From Patagioenas fasciata (lineage: Eukaryota; Chordata; Aves; Columbiformes; Columbidae): 64,000 bases of DNA. The stretch covers positions 41,426,001-41,490,000 of the forward strand of contig NC_092524.1 of assembly GCF_037038585.1 (NCBI RefSeq). The letters are read 5' to 3'. Position numbers and translations under genes: made by a program. This document shows, piece by piece, positions 14,880-26,800 of the stretch. The first letter of the stretch is position 1. Each line of letters starts with the position of its first letter. The notes under the pieces were generated by a model, which made no database searches, was not told where the DNA came from, and worked only from the letters and a program-made list of their open reading frames with translations.

Positions 14880-15620
14880 ATTACAATTATTCAGTCCAGA
14901 GGCTGCACATCTCCCTGTGCTGTCTGTTTCCTCCAGCAGTGCCTGAAAATGTGCTATTATTGAAAGAGTTAAAAAAAATCCCCTTGGAAAAGCTAATTAT
15001 TGCATGCAGATACTTCTTTGTGTGATCAAGGAGGGGACAATTTAATAGGCTCTGTAATACAACCAAGAACAAAATTGCTTTAAAGGAAGTCTCTTGTTGA
15101 GTGACAACTCTGTTGCCTGAGCCAATTAGGTCCCAATAAAGAGTGTTGAATTGGCTCCTGCTTTCTCATTAATTATGTTCTGTCACAGACATGGGGCTTG
15201 ATTTAGCAATTTTGTATTACATTAAGATACTGAAAGGAATGGAACAAATGGCTCACTCTGATAATAGGCATTCTATACACGGTGTGACATTTACTATCCA
15301 GCTGTCCATAAGGCAGCCTAGCACTTCAGTTCAGGGGTTTATTTGTCATTGCTTCAAAGGGACACTCAGCTTTTCACAAAAAAGAAACAGAGAGGCTAAT
15401 AGATAGGACAAAATGTACTGCTGATATGCTTTATTAGAGATAGGATGCTAGGGTTTTGCTAACAAGCTCATCCGTTGGGACTAAGCCGAGTTTGCTGTCA
15501 ATCATCCTACACACAAAAGCACACTAGTTAACAAGGAGAAATGAATTACAGACACTTATTCCTGCCTGTGGGATCACAAATACACCAATCTGTGAAAGAG
15601 GCACAAACTCAGAAGACAAA
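14880..15620. promoter_or_regulatory. candidate conserved non-coding element (enhancer-like)
   Basis: This block looks different from its surroundings. It has fewer homopolymers, a higher density of balanced-composition words and several homeodomain-type TAATTA/ATTAAT cores, such as 14994-14999 and the one following 15157. Three CCAAT or inverted CCAAT cores fall between 15119 and 15157. Open frames here (14887-15072 minus, 15191-15406 plus) are short and unrelated to known proteins, so coding is unlikely. The call rests on composition and motif clustering only, and I cannot measure conservation. The alternative is unremarkable unique DNA. Confidence 0.3.
15119..15157. promoter_or_regulatory. 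inverted CCAAT pair
   Basis: The 9-base word 'gagccaatt' (15119-15127) is repeated as its exact reverse complement 'aattggctc' (15149-15157) around a 21-base spacer. The spacer holds a third CCAAT core at 15133-15137. CCAAT is the core recognised by NF-Y, and such clusters occur in promoters and enhancers. The arrangement is seen directly; any binding is inference. Confidence 0.4.
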
Positions 15621-15832
15621 CTACATATTTGTCAATAACCTCCTAGAAAGAACCCTAGTAATTCTTTGAAGACCTTTGATTTAGCTTCTCTCTAAAATAC
15701 ATGTATAGGAAATGTTTTAGTTACCATGACATTTTTCCTTTGTTACTTGTACAATTTTTCATCACATTAAAAACACAAAACTGAGGAGGTCTGCAAATGT
15801 TGTGCTAGGTATATACACTGCTTTTTATACCA

Positions 15833-15852
15833 AACCACAGGGGGCAGCTGCT
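15833..15852 (+). promoter_or_regulatory. possible CTCF-like site
   Basis: The string 'accacagggggcagctg' contains the CAGGGGGCAG heart of the vertebrate CTCF consensus, in a window otherwise poor in such G-rich words. Only the core matches well; the 5' half is off by one position. It is a motif-level guess. Confidence 0.3.
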
Positions 15853-16900
15853 GTTGTAATATTCATTAATAGCAACAGAAAATTAAATCTTACAAAGTTT
15901 AGGTTCAGGCTATCTTGCACCAATGTGTAGAGCATAATCTAAATCCCAATTTATGTCTTATATAATAATCAAAGTAGCAGGATTTTTTTTTTTAGGCTCT
16001 GCTTAGTTTTTTGCCTTCCATTGTATATTTTCATTAGGAGTTTTGATCTATTGCTTGCATTGCATTTGTAAGTTCAGATGCAATGTGTATAAGTAAATAT
16101 GTTTATATATGTAAGTAATTATTATTAATATATACATACAAGTGCAAGTGTAAATTTAGATATAACTCTTTGGCCCTGATTTCATCTTCTTGTCAAAGCA
16201 CTGCCATTTGTAATGTAACACATCCAGTGAAACTGACATTTATATAGAAAAAAGAATCCTTAGGAAGTTGGGGATTTATTTTGCAAAAGGTTAGTTTTAT
16301 TTGGGAAAAAAGAAAAAAATTAAAAAATTAAAAATCCAGGAACAAACTCTAGATACAAAAGAGCAAAGAGGAAAACAAAATGAATGTGTGTTATTGCAAA
16401 AAGAAAGTAAAGGTTCGTTTTCCAGATGGAAGGATGTAGTCAATAAAGGCTTCACTGGTGTGTGTGTATAATCCTTGCCATCAAAGTTTTGTCTAAAGTT
16501 AAGCAATGATTTCCGTAGTTTTCCATGTTTGGAGGATTTTCTGCTATAAGATCTGTTGTTTCAGATGTAGGGAATAGTATTCTTGAGACTCCTACTAGCC
16601 AGTGACATTATCTATTTGGAAATACCCTATTTTACCCTATTTTGATATAGGTACCCTGCAGATAAGTGCTTCACCACCTCTTCTGATGCACATTTATCAC
16701 CCCTAGAGATGAAAAGGGGTGAAGTAGGTGGGGATGTTCATTCCAGGACATTGAGTACAGTCCCAGACACTGCAGATCTGCAACCACAGGGAAAAGCCAA
16801 CAACATCTTCTCAGAACTGTCAGGGTTTAGTGCTCTTCCACCAAAATAAAAAAAGCTCCATTGAGCTTCCTTCTTCCTTTGTACTTGCTAACTCTTCAGG

Positions 16901-16927
16901 CTGGCAGCTTCTCTAAGAAGCTGCCAG
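16901..16927. repeat. perfect 11-bp inverted repeat (hairpin)
   Basis: The arm 'ctggcagcttc' at 16901-16911 is followed by the 5-base loop TCTAA and then its exact reverse complement at 16917-16927. The palindrome stops abruptly on both sides. The stem is too short for a microRNA precursor. No T-run follows, so it is not terminator-like in any system. It may be a chance or cruciform-forming sequence. Confidence 0.85.
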
Positions 16928-19900
16928 AAGTGAAACTAAGGTGGGCTGTTTGTTCTTGAACAGTTGAGGAAAGACTATATGGACTTTTCCCAGTGACCCA
17001 CTCAGGCCTGGGTTACTGTAAATGAACCGGTTTGCTGACAATGCTGGCAGAAGAACACAGGGAGGCTTTTCCACCTGAAAAACCTGGATAACAGCCTTGT
17101 TAATTGAAGAAGAACAGTTCATAACCCTTAACAGAAGTATTAGTGTACTAGATAGAGGAAGGAGGGTTTCGTAGTTAGACAGGTAAGACAATATGCATGT
17201 CATGAGTTAGGTAGAAAGTTCTCAAGTGAGCTAAACTACGAGTTAATTAAACCACTTTTTCTGAAGTGTAACTTCTGAATGTTGAAGGCTGTGAGTCCCT
17301 GCACTGCAGCCCCCCAACAAGCATCTCCCAAGGAACTCCCAATATTTTTTTTACATTTTGCTTCTCCTCTACAGCCTTTCAAAATAATCTGGGAAGTTAA
17401 TATGATAATTACCTACTGCAATAAATAAATACAAGCTAAAGAAACAAACTCCTAATCAGTTAGTTGCCTAATGCTACTTCTTACCCAAAAAGGGAAATCT
17501 GAACCTTGTTATTGTTTTGTAGCTTTGTTATCCTTCTGTCTTACTTTCACACTCATTAATTAAGTACTTTGCTATTTCTGTGATGATTTTACAAACTTAG
17601 AAAGGAAAGTAAACATGGTACAAAACATGCATCAGTATTACTGTTATCAACCTCACCATCCATATCTCCTGTATAGTTGGTAAGAATCATCTATTCCCAT
17701 TATCTTGTCAGGTCTCGTGCTTGCCTTAATTTCAAAATGACTGCATCTCTTCCAGGTTATAGATATTTTTAGTAAAAAATTCCATTTATTCCTTTTATTG
17801 CCATAATTGTCTCCAATTTCCTTTTCTAAATAAAAATGAAGCATTAGAAATGCGTAACTTGGAAAAAGAACAGATCCAGAGCCATAGTCAATTGAGATGC
17901 AGTAGCTTCAAAGGCAACTGTATTCAAAAAGGCTTAGCCATGTACAACTAGAGAGCTTCTGTGCAAAATAACTTGACCCAGACAGTAATTTAGGTCATAC
18001 TGAATTATTTTTTAAACATTAACAAAAAATGAAGAGTTCTTACCTTTGTTTCCTAGATCTTGAATAAGTTTTCCCTCTACAAATACAGATTCATTTTGAC
18101 ATAAAAGTCCTAATTCTCCAGTCCAGTGAACACGGGCTGTGAAGTGTTAGAGGGATCACATAGAAATTGACTTTTTTCTGAAAAAGAGTAACAGCTCCGG
18201 GTCCAGACAACACTACTCTGGCATGGGTCACAAATTAGGCTTGAGATTGCTTTTCCTTGCACCTGGAGGTAATAAGCCCCTGAAGAGCAGTTACAGCAGT
18301 AGTGGTGTCCCATCTATGCTCTCCAAGTGAAATATAAGTGTGAGACAAACACCCTCTTCCAAGACGTGGCTTCAGATAAGAGTGAAAGAAGCCAATTATT
18401 AGAAATCATCACTTGCCTGAGATTTCCCCACAACATACCGCTAAGGGACTTACTTATCTAGAGGAGGGCAAGTGGGCTATATAATCTAATGTCCTCCTAC
18501 TTTAGGAGGATAGTTTCCATATGTTCTATACATAGTGAACATAGGAGAGATTCTTTCAGAAGATAACTCAGAGGACCGTTAGGAATTCTCAAAGGGGCCA
18601 AGCTCTCTCCATTGACTGTGCCAGGAAACTGATAAACACTGGCTTCTTGGTTTAGATGATTTGAGGTACAAATTGTGGCCATCTATTCATCTTCCAGTGT
18701 AGATTTAATAATTTCAATTATTTTCCAGGATACAGTATCAGAATCGTGGATTCTGATTTGAAGAAAAAGCAGTGATTCTTTGAGGTTTGATGGAAATTGC
18801 TGAAAGAATCTATGTTTCCAGTCATCTGTAAAACATAGGGTCACTGACAAAATTATTTAAAATCTGTTCCTCAAAAAGAGACTATGAAAAAGTTACATTA
18901 TTGGGCTAGGGTGGCAGACAAAACCTAAAAGGTGTTGCTGTGTGATGCCATATGTAAAACTGACAGAATGTCCAAGCTGAAACTGTGAAATATCCAAGAA
19001 ATACTAGGATTATGTTTTACCATGGACTACTTGTATATCATTTGGGGAGGTTTATTGTAACTGGTACTAATGAGATAATTTACATACTGCCATTCTTGGA
19101 TAAAATCTTTTTTGTCTCGGAGGAAGATTGCTTTTTGGATGACAATAAGTTCAAGGATGATTTTGATGATTCTAGTATTTTGTCACTGGACAAAAGCAGG
19201 ATAAGCTTTCGAGATTCTTTTTGGAACTGATGAACCACTTCTTCTAACATGAAGATGTTGAATCAGCTTCAGCCAGGATAGCTCAAAGCCATGCTATTTA
19301 AATATATAACTAGCCACCAGTTTAGAACATATTCCTGATTGATTAATTACACTTCTGGTCAACTTTTTTTTTACATTTGTGGCTCTGCTTCACTGTCCTG
19401 TACCATAGCTCAAATAAAAAGTTACATTACCCCGGAGCTTTCTACTTGGTCTTTCATATCAGGAAACAAAAATCCTGTGCAGTGTGCAACTTCTGTGCAA
19501 TGACAAGTGAAATCTTCCTTCTTGCATATGAACCTAATTTATTTCAGTATTGCACAAGGAAACAAATTTGTAATGAGGATGAGCATTAAACACCAAGCTT
19601 TGAGTTTACCTTAATATTTCCTTAATCCTTTTCTCTCAAGTCAGCTTACAGTTTTGAGTCCTCCTCAGCAGCTGTTGGCATTTTCCTTTGCCCATTTCCC
19701 TCATTGGTTATAAGTAATTTAATAAGATTTCTTTTTTAATTAAATGTATTTTTTATTTTAATTGGATGCAGATTCAGCATTTTTCTTCTTGTCTGTAATG
19801 TCCATTTCTACTAATATCTAAGCTTGCAAAATGTCATCTTAAAACCTTATTGGAAAAAAAATAAGAAAAAGAGTCTCCAATTTTACTTTTATTGCAATCA

Positions 19901-21998
19901 ACCTGATGCATGATGTTGTCTTTCATCTGGGAAATACTGAAAGGCACTCATAAGAAACAATTAGCATGCATCTTGGGAGTCTGAAGGATCAGAGTAAGAT
20001 CTCAGAAGTTTGTCTGTGAGGTTACCAAGACCATCTGCAGTACTGTCATTGAGCACAGGCACAAGACCAGGAAATCCAGATATTTGCAAGATGAAATACT
20101 TAGGCACTTAGGATAAAAAACCTAATTATTTTCTGTCTTCATAAGCCATAGTCACAAAAGATGACATGTCGGGAACAGTTTAATATCCACAGATGCCCAG
20201 TGACAGGTAGTATTCTAATCTGAAATAGCTTTCCAATTATACTACATTTTTTGACAAATACTGGTTTTTGCTTTACAGAAGTTCAAACAAATCTTGTTCA
20301 ATGTTCCTGATGCTTCTGTGGTCTAAAAGCAGTTGAACTTTGGCCTCAGCAGTAGCATAGTAAGTCTCACTGACACATCAGTGTTCCCATGACATTTTTT
20401 AAATAAAAATTTTTCCTTTTCCTTGGAAATAAATGTGATATTCAGCTTGATTTCAGATGGTATCACTTTTGTACACTGTTATGAACCTTCTTTTCAAAAT
20501 CCAAATTATTTTACATGTAACTGCCTTTTATTTTTTTTTTTCCCTATGCTGGTTCCTGTGCTGATTCTTTTGTGACTATTTCAAAACTCTTCTTAGATCA
20601 GGAAATTTTAGATGAGGGCTGAAAGCCTTTCATAGTTTTTCTCTAAAGGTCTGGAAAACTTAATGTAATTATGATATAATCTATGAATGTTAATAAATTA
20701 TCCCTGAAATCTCCCAAGCCTTACTGCTTTCCTATTGAACTTAGGGATTCTAGAGGAAAGGAAATATCTTGCAGTCTCCACTGACTTCAAGGAGGATGTG
20801 GCCAAGCATTGTAAGGTGTGCTAAAACTAATACATTAATGTAAATGTCTGAAAACAGTCAGGCTGGAATTATTTACCATCATCTGCTGTTAATTCACATG
20901 GAATCCAATTATGAACAAATGCTTACAGTTAACCTACTTTAGAGCAGTATTCTAATGACTAATTAAAGTATCCACAAAAAGTAAGTTGATTTTCTTTTTT
21001 TCTTTTTTTTTTTTTTATTCTTCAATACAAGCATTGAGTCTGGGAAAATCAAATGGTTCTGTCTTGCTTAGTTTCACTATTTTCAGGTTCTAAACTCAGG
21101 CAATTTATTTTAAGTGGAACTAGCAAGAATAAGCTAGAAAAGGTATCTTTTCTTATACATCCAAGTAATTACAAATCTATTAAGACACGAAACCTACATT
21201 TTGTGCAAATGTTTAAGTAGACAGTGTTGGAATGAAATACATGGAAAATGAAAGGTGTGCCCCAACTGCAGCATAGCATTTCAGATCTGATATCTGTTTG
21301 GCAGCATTCTTAGGCTGGCTTGGCTATATTATAGAGTCTCAAGGAAAATAATAATGATGCATAGGAAATAGTAGATAATTACAGCCTTTGTTTATGAACC
21401 AATTCAGTGAAACACATTAGATTTTATACCTTCTTTACAACTATATTATGCTAATTAGCTAATAACACATCTTTCAAATTATTTTTAAATAGCTCTGTTT
21501 AGATTCTGACTCATACAAGTAGCAAGCTGTTACTTTTTTTTTGCATGGGCTACAGCGAGTGATTAAAAATTACGTGCATGACTCAAAAAGAAAAGTTCAG
21601 GTTTTATATAATCATAAAAACTGCTTAGGCAGTCCACTTGAAATAGAAAATGTGAAAGGGTAGTCTTTATTGAAGAAGTGGACAAAATCAGGTTTATATT
21701 CTTCCTGTTTAAGTATGTGAAAACAGTTTTAGCTTGATGCATACTCGAGAAAAAATAATACACATAATAAAATACATATTATTGTTTTATAGTTAGTATA
21801 ATCTATAAAAGGGCAAAAAAATAAGGATGCATTTCTGTAACTGTTTTAAGTCAGAATTATCACTTGGAATTTTCTGGTTTACACCCCACCCATGCATATG
21901 ATACAAGTTACCCAAGAACTGTCTGAATGTGTTCAGATTGCTAGTGTAAGACCATGAAAAAACTTCAATAAGTAGAGATGAAAGCAAAACATCTTGGG

Positions 21999-22050
21999 AA
22001 AAACAAAACAAAAAAAAACAAACCAAAACAAAACAAACAAAAAAATAATA
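21999..22050. repeat. (CAAAA)n-type A-rich simple repeat
   Basis: About 50 bases are composed almost only of A with regularly spaced C residues (units ACAAA, CAAAA, CCAAAA). This is a degenerate microsatellite. No retrocopy body is recognisable next to it. Confidence 0.8.
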
Positions 22051-25000
22051 TTACATGTCATAGAACTTATAGAGCTTTAGCCTCTTCAAACAGTTTGTTA
22101 GAAAATAGCCCAGTTGTTTAAATCAGTTAAGAAGATATCAGAAGGAAACCAATGAAGAGTTTTGTATATTAATTTTTTGTTTAAAAGCATTCTTGTCACT
22201 ATAGGTTATAAAATAAAAAAGATTCAGCTTTTTCCAAACGTTGCCTGAGAATGTGAGACATAGTAGGAACAGAGATCTAGAAGAACTCAAAGTACTCAAA
22301 GAACTAGAAATAATGCCAATATATTATGCATTAGAATTAGTGCTTTAAATACTCAATATTGAATTCCAGTCATTAATACACAAATCACTTTTAGTGTGAC
22401 AATGTGCTTATGAACGTTTCTCAAAATCAGCCTACATAGAAATGGAAACATTCTAACCTGTAATGAATTTCACATTATACCCTCATTTTGCAAATTTGTT
22501 ACTGAAGGAAGGCAAAGGGATCACAAGTGCTTGCACAGTTAACAAGGAGGTTCACTTTCATTTTCTTCAGTCATCTAGGAGTTTTTTGAATCAATATTCT
22601 TTTGGCATCCTTCTGAGGTCATAATTTTCATGTCTTCAACATTTCACCTCTACGGTAATACCCATATCAGAAAAAAAAAAAAATCAATATTGTGTCTTCT
22701 AAATAAATCTACATTTAGAGATATTTCTGATAAATTTATGATTAGAAATTCTAATTTCTCAGTCTTAAGTATTTACGTGATTTTATGGGCACACATGCAG
22801 CACACTTATTGTACTACCCTTCTCCACATAGAATTCTCCTTTAGAGCAGACTTAGCTGAGGAACTCTTTCTAAATCTCATATGGCTGGGTTAAGCTCAGA
22901 AATTCTCTTGGTTTACTTTTACTATCTGGATTGAGCAAATACAGGCAATAAACAGTTTGGATGCGATACTACAGTATTATTTAGTAAAATTATCTCATCT
23001 TCATTCTGTGTTTTCTTTCTGTCTACATGGAAAGAGTGAGACAGAAAAAGATAACAATAGATGACCCCCTCTATGAAGTGTCCTTCCAAGCCTCTTGGAA
23101 GTGCTTCATTTTTTTCAAGAATTATTAAGAGTATTCTAAAACTCCAAGCAAAAATTCCGTCAAAGAACTGACCATTTTATGGCTTTATATTTCCGTAGTC
23201 GACATTGAATTTCAAATTCCAAGACAGTAGAAAATATGTGGATATGCTTTTAGTAAATGCTAAAATATATAACTTTTTTGAATTCTGTTGATACCCAATA
23301 CTAAATTAATCTTTTTCATGGTGAGCACACTAATGTTGAAACTTCAGTTCACATTTAACAACTAATTTAAGTAGTCTGCTAACTTCCCATTCCTCCATAC
23401 ATTTCACTTAATGACAGATTCATAGAAATACATGGAGCTAACTGTAGTTGCCAGAATCCAAAATTCCTTCTTCCCACACAAGCACATCACTGTCCACACT
23501 TCTATTTCCATGCTCTTCTAGATCCATTTAATCTTGTATTATTTCCTGTATGGCAGCACAACTTTAGGAATGTTGGAAAATATTTGCTAATAGGTCTGAT
23601 CAAAAGCTAAGCTATCGTGGACTTCTGTTGCAGAGCTTTTAACATTGGTGTCCTTTCATATTTAGGAGCCAGTGGTACACTGTTTCCACATTAGCTGTAC
23701 AACTTCAGCTCATGTTCTGACATTCTGCTCTACGTAGACAAATCTGCTCTGAGCATCTTAGCAGAACTTGTGGAAGCATATTTCTGGGGGAGTGCCAAAG
23801 ACTTTCTGGCAGCTCAAGGAAGTTATGGATAGAAAGAGGAACTTTCCATAATTCTTTGGAAAACCTCTTCAGAAATGAACATACTGACAACACATGCTAG
23901 GCCTTTTCTCAAGAAGGAAACTACAGAAATGCTCTGATGTGAGCTCTTGCTCCAAACTCAGAGTCTGAAAAGCAGCAGTAACAACACAACTGCAGTATGT
24001 CAGCAGAGGCAACCCTGGCAATGAGCATGAGGAAGCAGAGATGAAAGCTGGAGCTGGTAGGAACTATTGCCATTGCAGTTCCCCATCTGTGGTAGGCGCT
24101 ATGTGGTACTTCACAATGGTGTCACCTAAATGGAACATCTTTTTTAGACCTAAACATTGCTCACAGACTGGTGGATCAGAGTCAGATTTGCATTCTGGCA
24201 TGTGTCTCTTCTAGATACATAAATTCAAACTGAAGGAAAAAAAGCTTGAATACCTTTTGGCTCAGTGACCTGTAATACTTCAGTGTATTGTAATCACAGG
24301 AATAATACTGTCGCCTGCAAGTGTGACTGTCGAGCTGTAAAATATAGATATTTCTGGAAATGTGAGAGCTACTGTTGATCATTCTGACATGTTTCACCTT
24401 CAATAAGCCTAAGTGAGCTTCTGCCTTCCAGAATGTGTAATAGCAGGAAGAGGTAGTTGTTGGTATTTATCCATCTTTCTTTTGTCTAAGTCTGGCAAAC
24501 CTGCAGTCTACATTTATTTTCTTTCCAGGCAAATGGTGTAATGCCAGAACCTTAAAGGCCACACATAATAGGAATTATTTTCTTGGTTTACTAATGCTCA
24601 GGTTCCCAAGGGATTGCTGTTATCAACCACTGTAAAATGAGCAAGTGGAATCATCATCCTAAGACGCTCTCCTTATCAATAATAATAACTACAATTATTG
24701 GTTAAACAAATTTTCCCTATTTCAGCTGATCACAGTGAATATATTTGGTTTAAACTCACATCAATGGTTAATTTTCATGAGTACAGCAGTGTCAATTGAG
24801 CTAAAAATACATCTTGCACTGGATATCAAAAGATAATCATGATTGGGGTGTCTGAAAATATGAAACATTGAAAACCAAGTAATTCTGTATGTCAGGAGGT
24901 GTGATTATTGCATGAGAACCATACTGTTAGGTTGTCCTTTTTAAAAAACATGACATACCAAATTGCTGAAAACTGGTGTTTACCACTGTAGCATTTCATT

Positions 25001-25589
25001 CTTACTAGTCATGTTAAATCTTGTCACTTTTTGTTATGTTGTTTCTCATCATATCACAGTTGGATGTGACACATTCAGTTACATGACATGACTCATTGCA
25101 ACCTGAGAAATCATAGACTGGTTGGAAAAATATGTTACTATAGAGGAAGAAGCTTTTAAGAAGCCTCCTTGGTGGAATATATGTTAGTAATGTTCCTTTT
25201 CTTCTCTCATAAATGAATAACCTTTTAAGTACCTTATACTTCATTCTGAACCCCTACACTTGCCTATCCATTGTCAGAAGTTATTTGTGTTTTGTGCCTT
25301 TAAAAAATCTACACAGAAGTCATATATAGTTATACTTTACACCTCTAGAATACATATAAAGTGAACATTATCTTTTGACTAGGTCACAACATCGTGTTAC
25401 TCCAGTACCTTTCTGACATGGATCTAGGTTGACCTAGTTTTGCAAAAACGTAATCTTAAATTCTTGGAAGCAGAAGTTAGGTATACTTGAGTTCTTGCTA
25501 GCAAATGTTTGTTGAAGCTGTTTCTGAAGTAAATTGAATGTATACTCAGACAACATAGTAGGCAGATTGTAGCAATTAAGCTGACAGGT

Positions 25590-26800
25590 CACAGAATCAC
25601 AGAATCACATAATGGTTGAGGTTGGAATGGACCTCTGGAGGTCATCTGGTCTAACTGCCCCGCTCAAGCAGGGCCACCTAGAGCAGGATGCCCAGGACCA
25701 TGTCCAAACAGCTTTTGAATATCTCCACAAACAGAGAATCCTCAACATCAATGGGCAACCTGTGCCAGTGCTCAGTCACCCTCCCAGTAAAAAAAAAAAA
25801 AAAGTATTTTGTTGTGTTCATATGGAAACTCCTGTGTTTCAGTTTGCACCCATTGCCCTGTCACTGAGCATGGTTGAAAAGAGCATTGCTCCATCCTCTT
25901 TACATATGCCCTTCAGGTGTTTACTAAGTTCTACATCAGTAAGATTCCCCCAAGCCTTCTCTTCTCTAGGCATAACTGTTCCAGCGCTCTCAGTCACTCC
26001 TCGTGGGAGATATGCTCCAGTCTCTTAATCTTCTTAGTGGCTCCTAACTGGACTCCCTCCAGTAGCTCCATGTGTGCCTTGTGTTGGGGAGCCCAGAACT
26101 GGACACAGTACTCCAGAGGAGGCCTCAACAGTGTCGAATAAAGTGGGAGGATCACCTCCTCGACCTACTGGCAACACTCCTCCTTATGCAGTTCAGGACA
26201 TCACTAATGATCTTTGCCGCAAGGGCACATTCCTGGCTCATGTTCAACTTGTCCACTGGGACCCCCAAGTCTTGTTCTGCAAAGCTGTTTTCCAGTTGTT
26301 TGGCCCCCAGCATAATACTGGCGCATGGGGTTGTTCTTTCCCAGGTGCAGGACTTTGCACTGTGCACTTCCCTTTGTTGAACAGCATAAAGTTTGTGACT
26401 TCCTGTCAGCCCAGCCCATTTCTCCAGCCTGTCAAGGTCCTTCTGAATGGTAGTATGACCCTCTGGTACATCAGTCACTCCTCCCAGTTTTGTGTAATCA
26501 GCAAACTTGCTGAGTGTACACCCTGCCCCGTCATCCAGCTCATTAATGAAGATGTTGGAAAGAATCAGACCCAGTATTGACCCCTGAGGTAAACCACTAG
26601 TTGCTGGCCTTCAGCTGGACTCTGTACCCCTGACTGCCACACTCTGGGCCCATCTGTTTAGAGACAGTTTTCAATCCACCTCACTGTCTGCTCATCCAAC
26701 CCATACGTCATCAGCTTCTGTATGAGGATCTTACGGGAGACAGTGTCAAAAGCCTTAATGAAGCCCATTGCTTTCACCTCATCTACCAAGCTAGTCATAT
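25590..26800 (-). mobile_element. CR1 LINE, 5'-truncated copy (about 1.2 kb)
   Basis: Read on the minus strand, this is the 3' portion of a CR1 retrotransposon: the C-terminal part of ORF2 (reverse transcriptase region) followed by the 3' untranslated tail. The 3' end lies at 25590, where the plus strand shows repeated 'cacagaatcacagaatcaca', the complement of the CR1 terminal octamer repeat. The ORF2-derived frame is broken; its longest piece is 26152-26478 minus (108 codons) and contains the family's block near 'LHLG', written here with a frame shift. A 15-base A run at 25789-25803 has expanded inside the element. The 5' truncation at about 26800 is usual for this family. The plus-strand frames over it (25612-26028, 26074-26580) are antisense shadows. 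It is dead, with no target duplication visible, as expected for CR1. Confidence 0.93.

Larger units (their letters stand above)
16001..25589. other. AT-rich non-coding DNA, nothing assigned
   Basis: I see no supported gene. Open frames of up to 96 codons (16913-17203 minus, 18985-19230 plus, 22630-22893 plus) show no recognisable domains. The 18985-19230 frame ends in an acidic run of Asp and Phe residues, but has neither splice context nor family resemblance I can name. Simple repeats include a T-rich tract near 20994-21016 and a CAAAA-type tract at about 21999-22050. The segment 23700-24100 is somewhat GC-richer but unassigned. Confidence 0.55.

Noticed and set aside
18985..19230. 81-codon frame with an acidic C-terminus
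   Set aside because: I considered it as an exon, but found no flanking splice sites, no family resemblance and AT-rich codon composition.
26074..26580. 168-codon plus-strand open frame
   Set aside because: It is antisense to the CR1 copy at 25590-26800; the neighbouring plus frames 25612-26028 and 26072-26380 are the same artefact.
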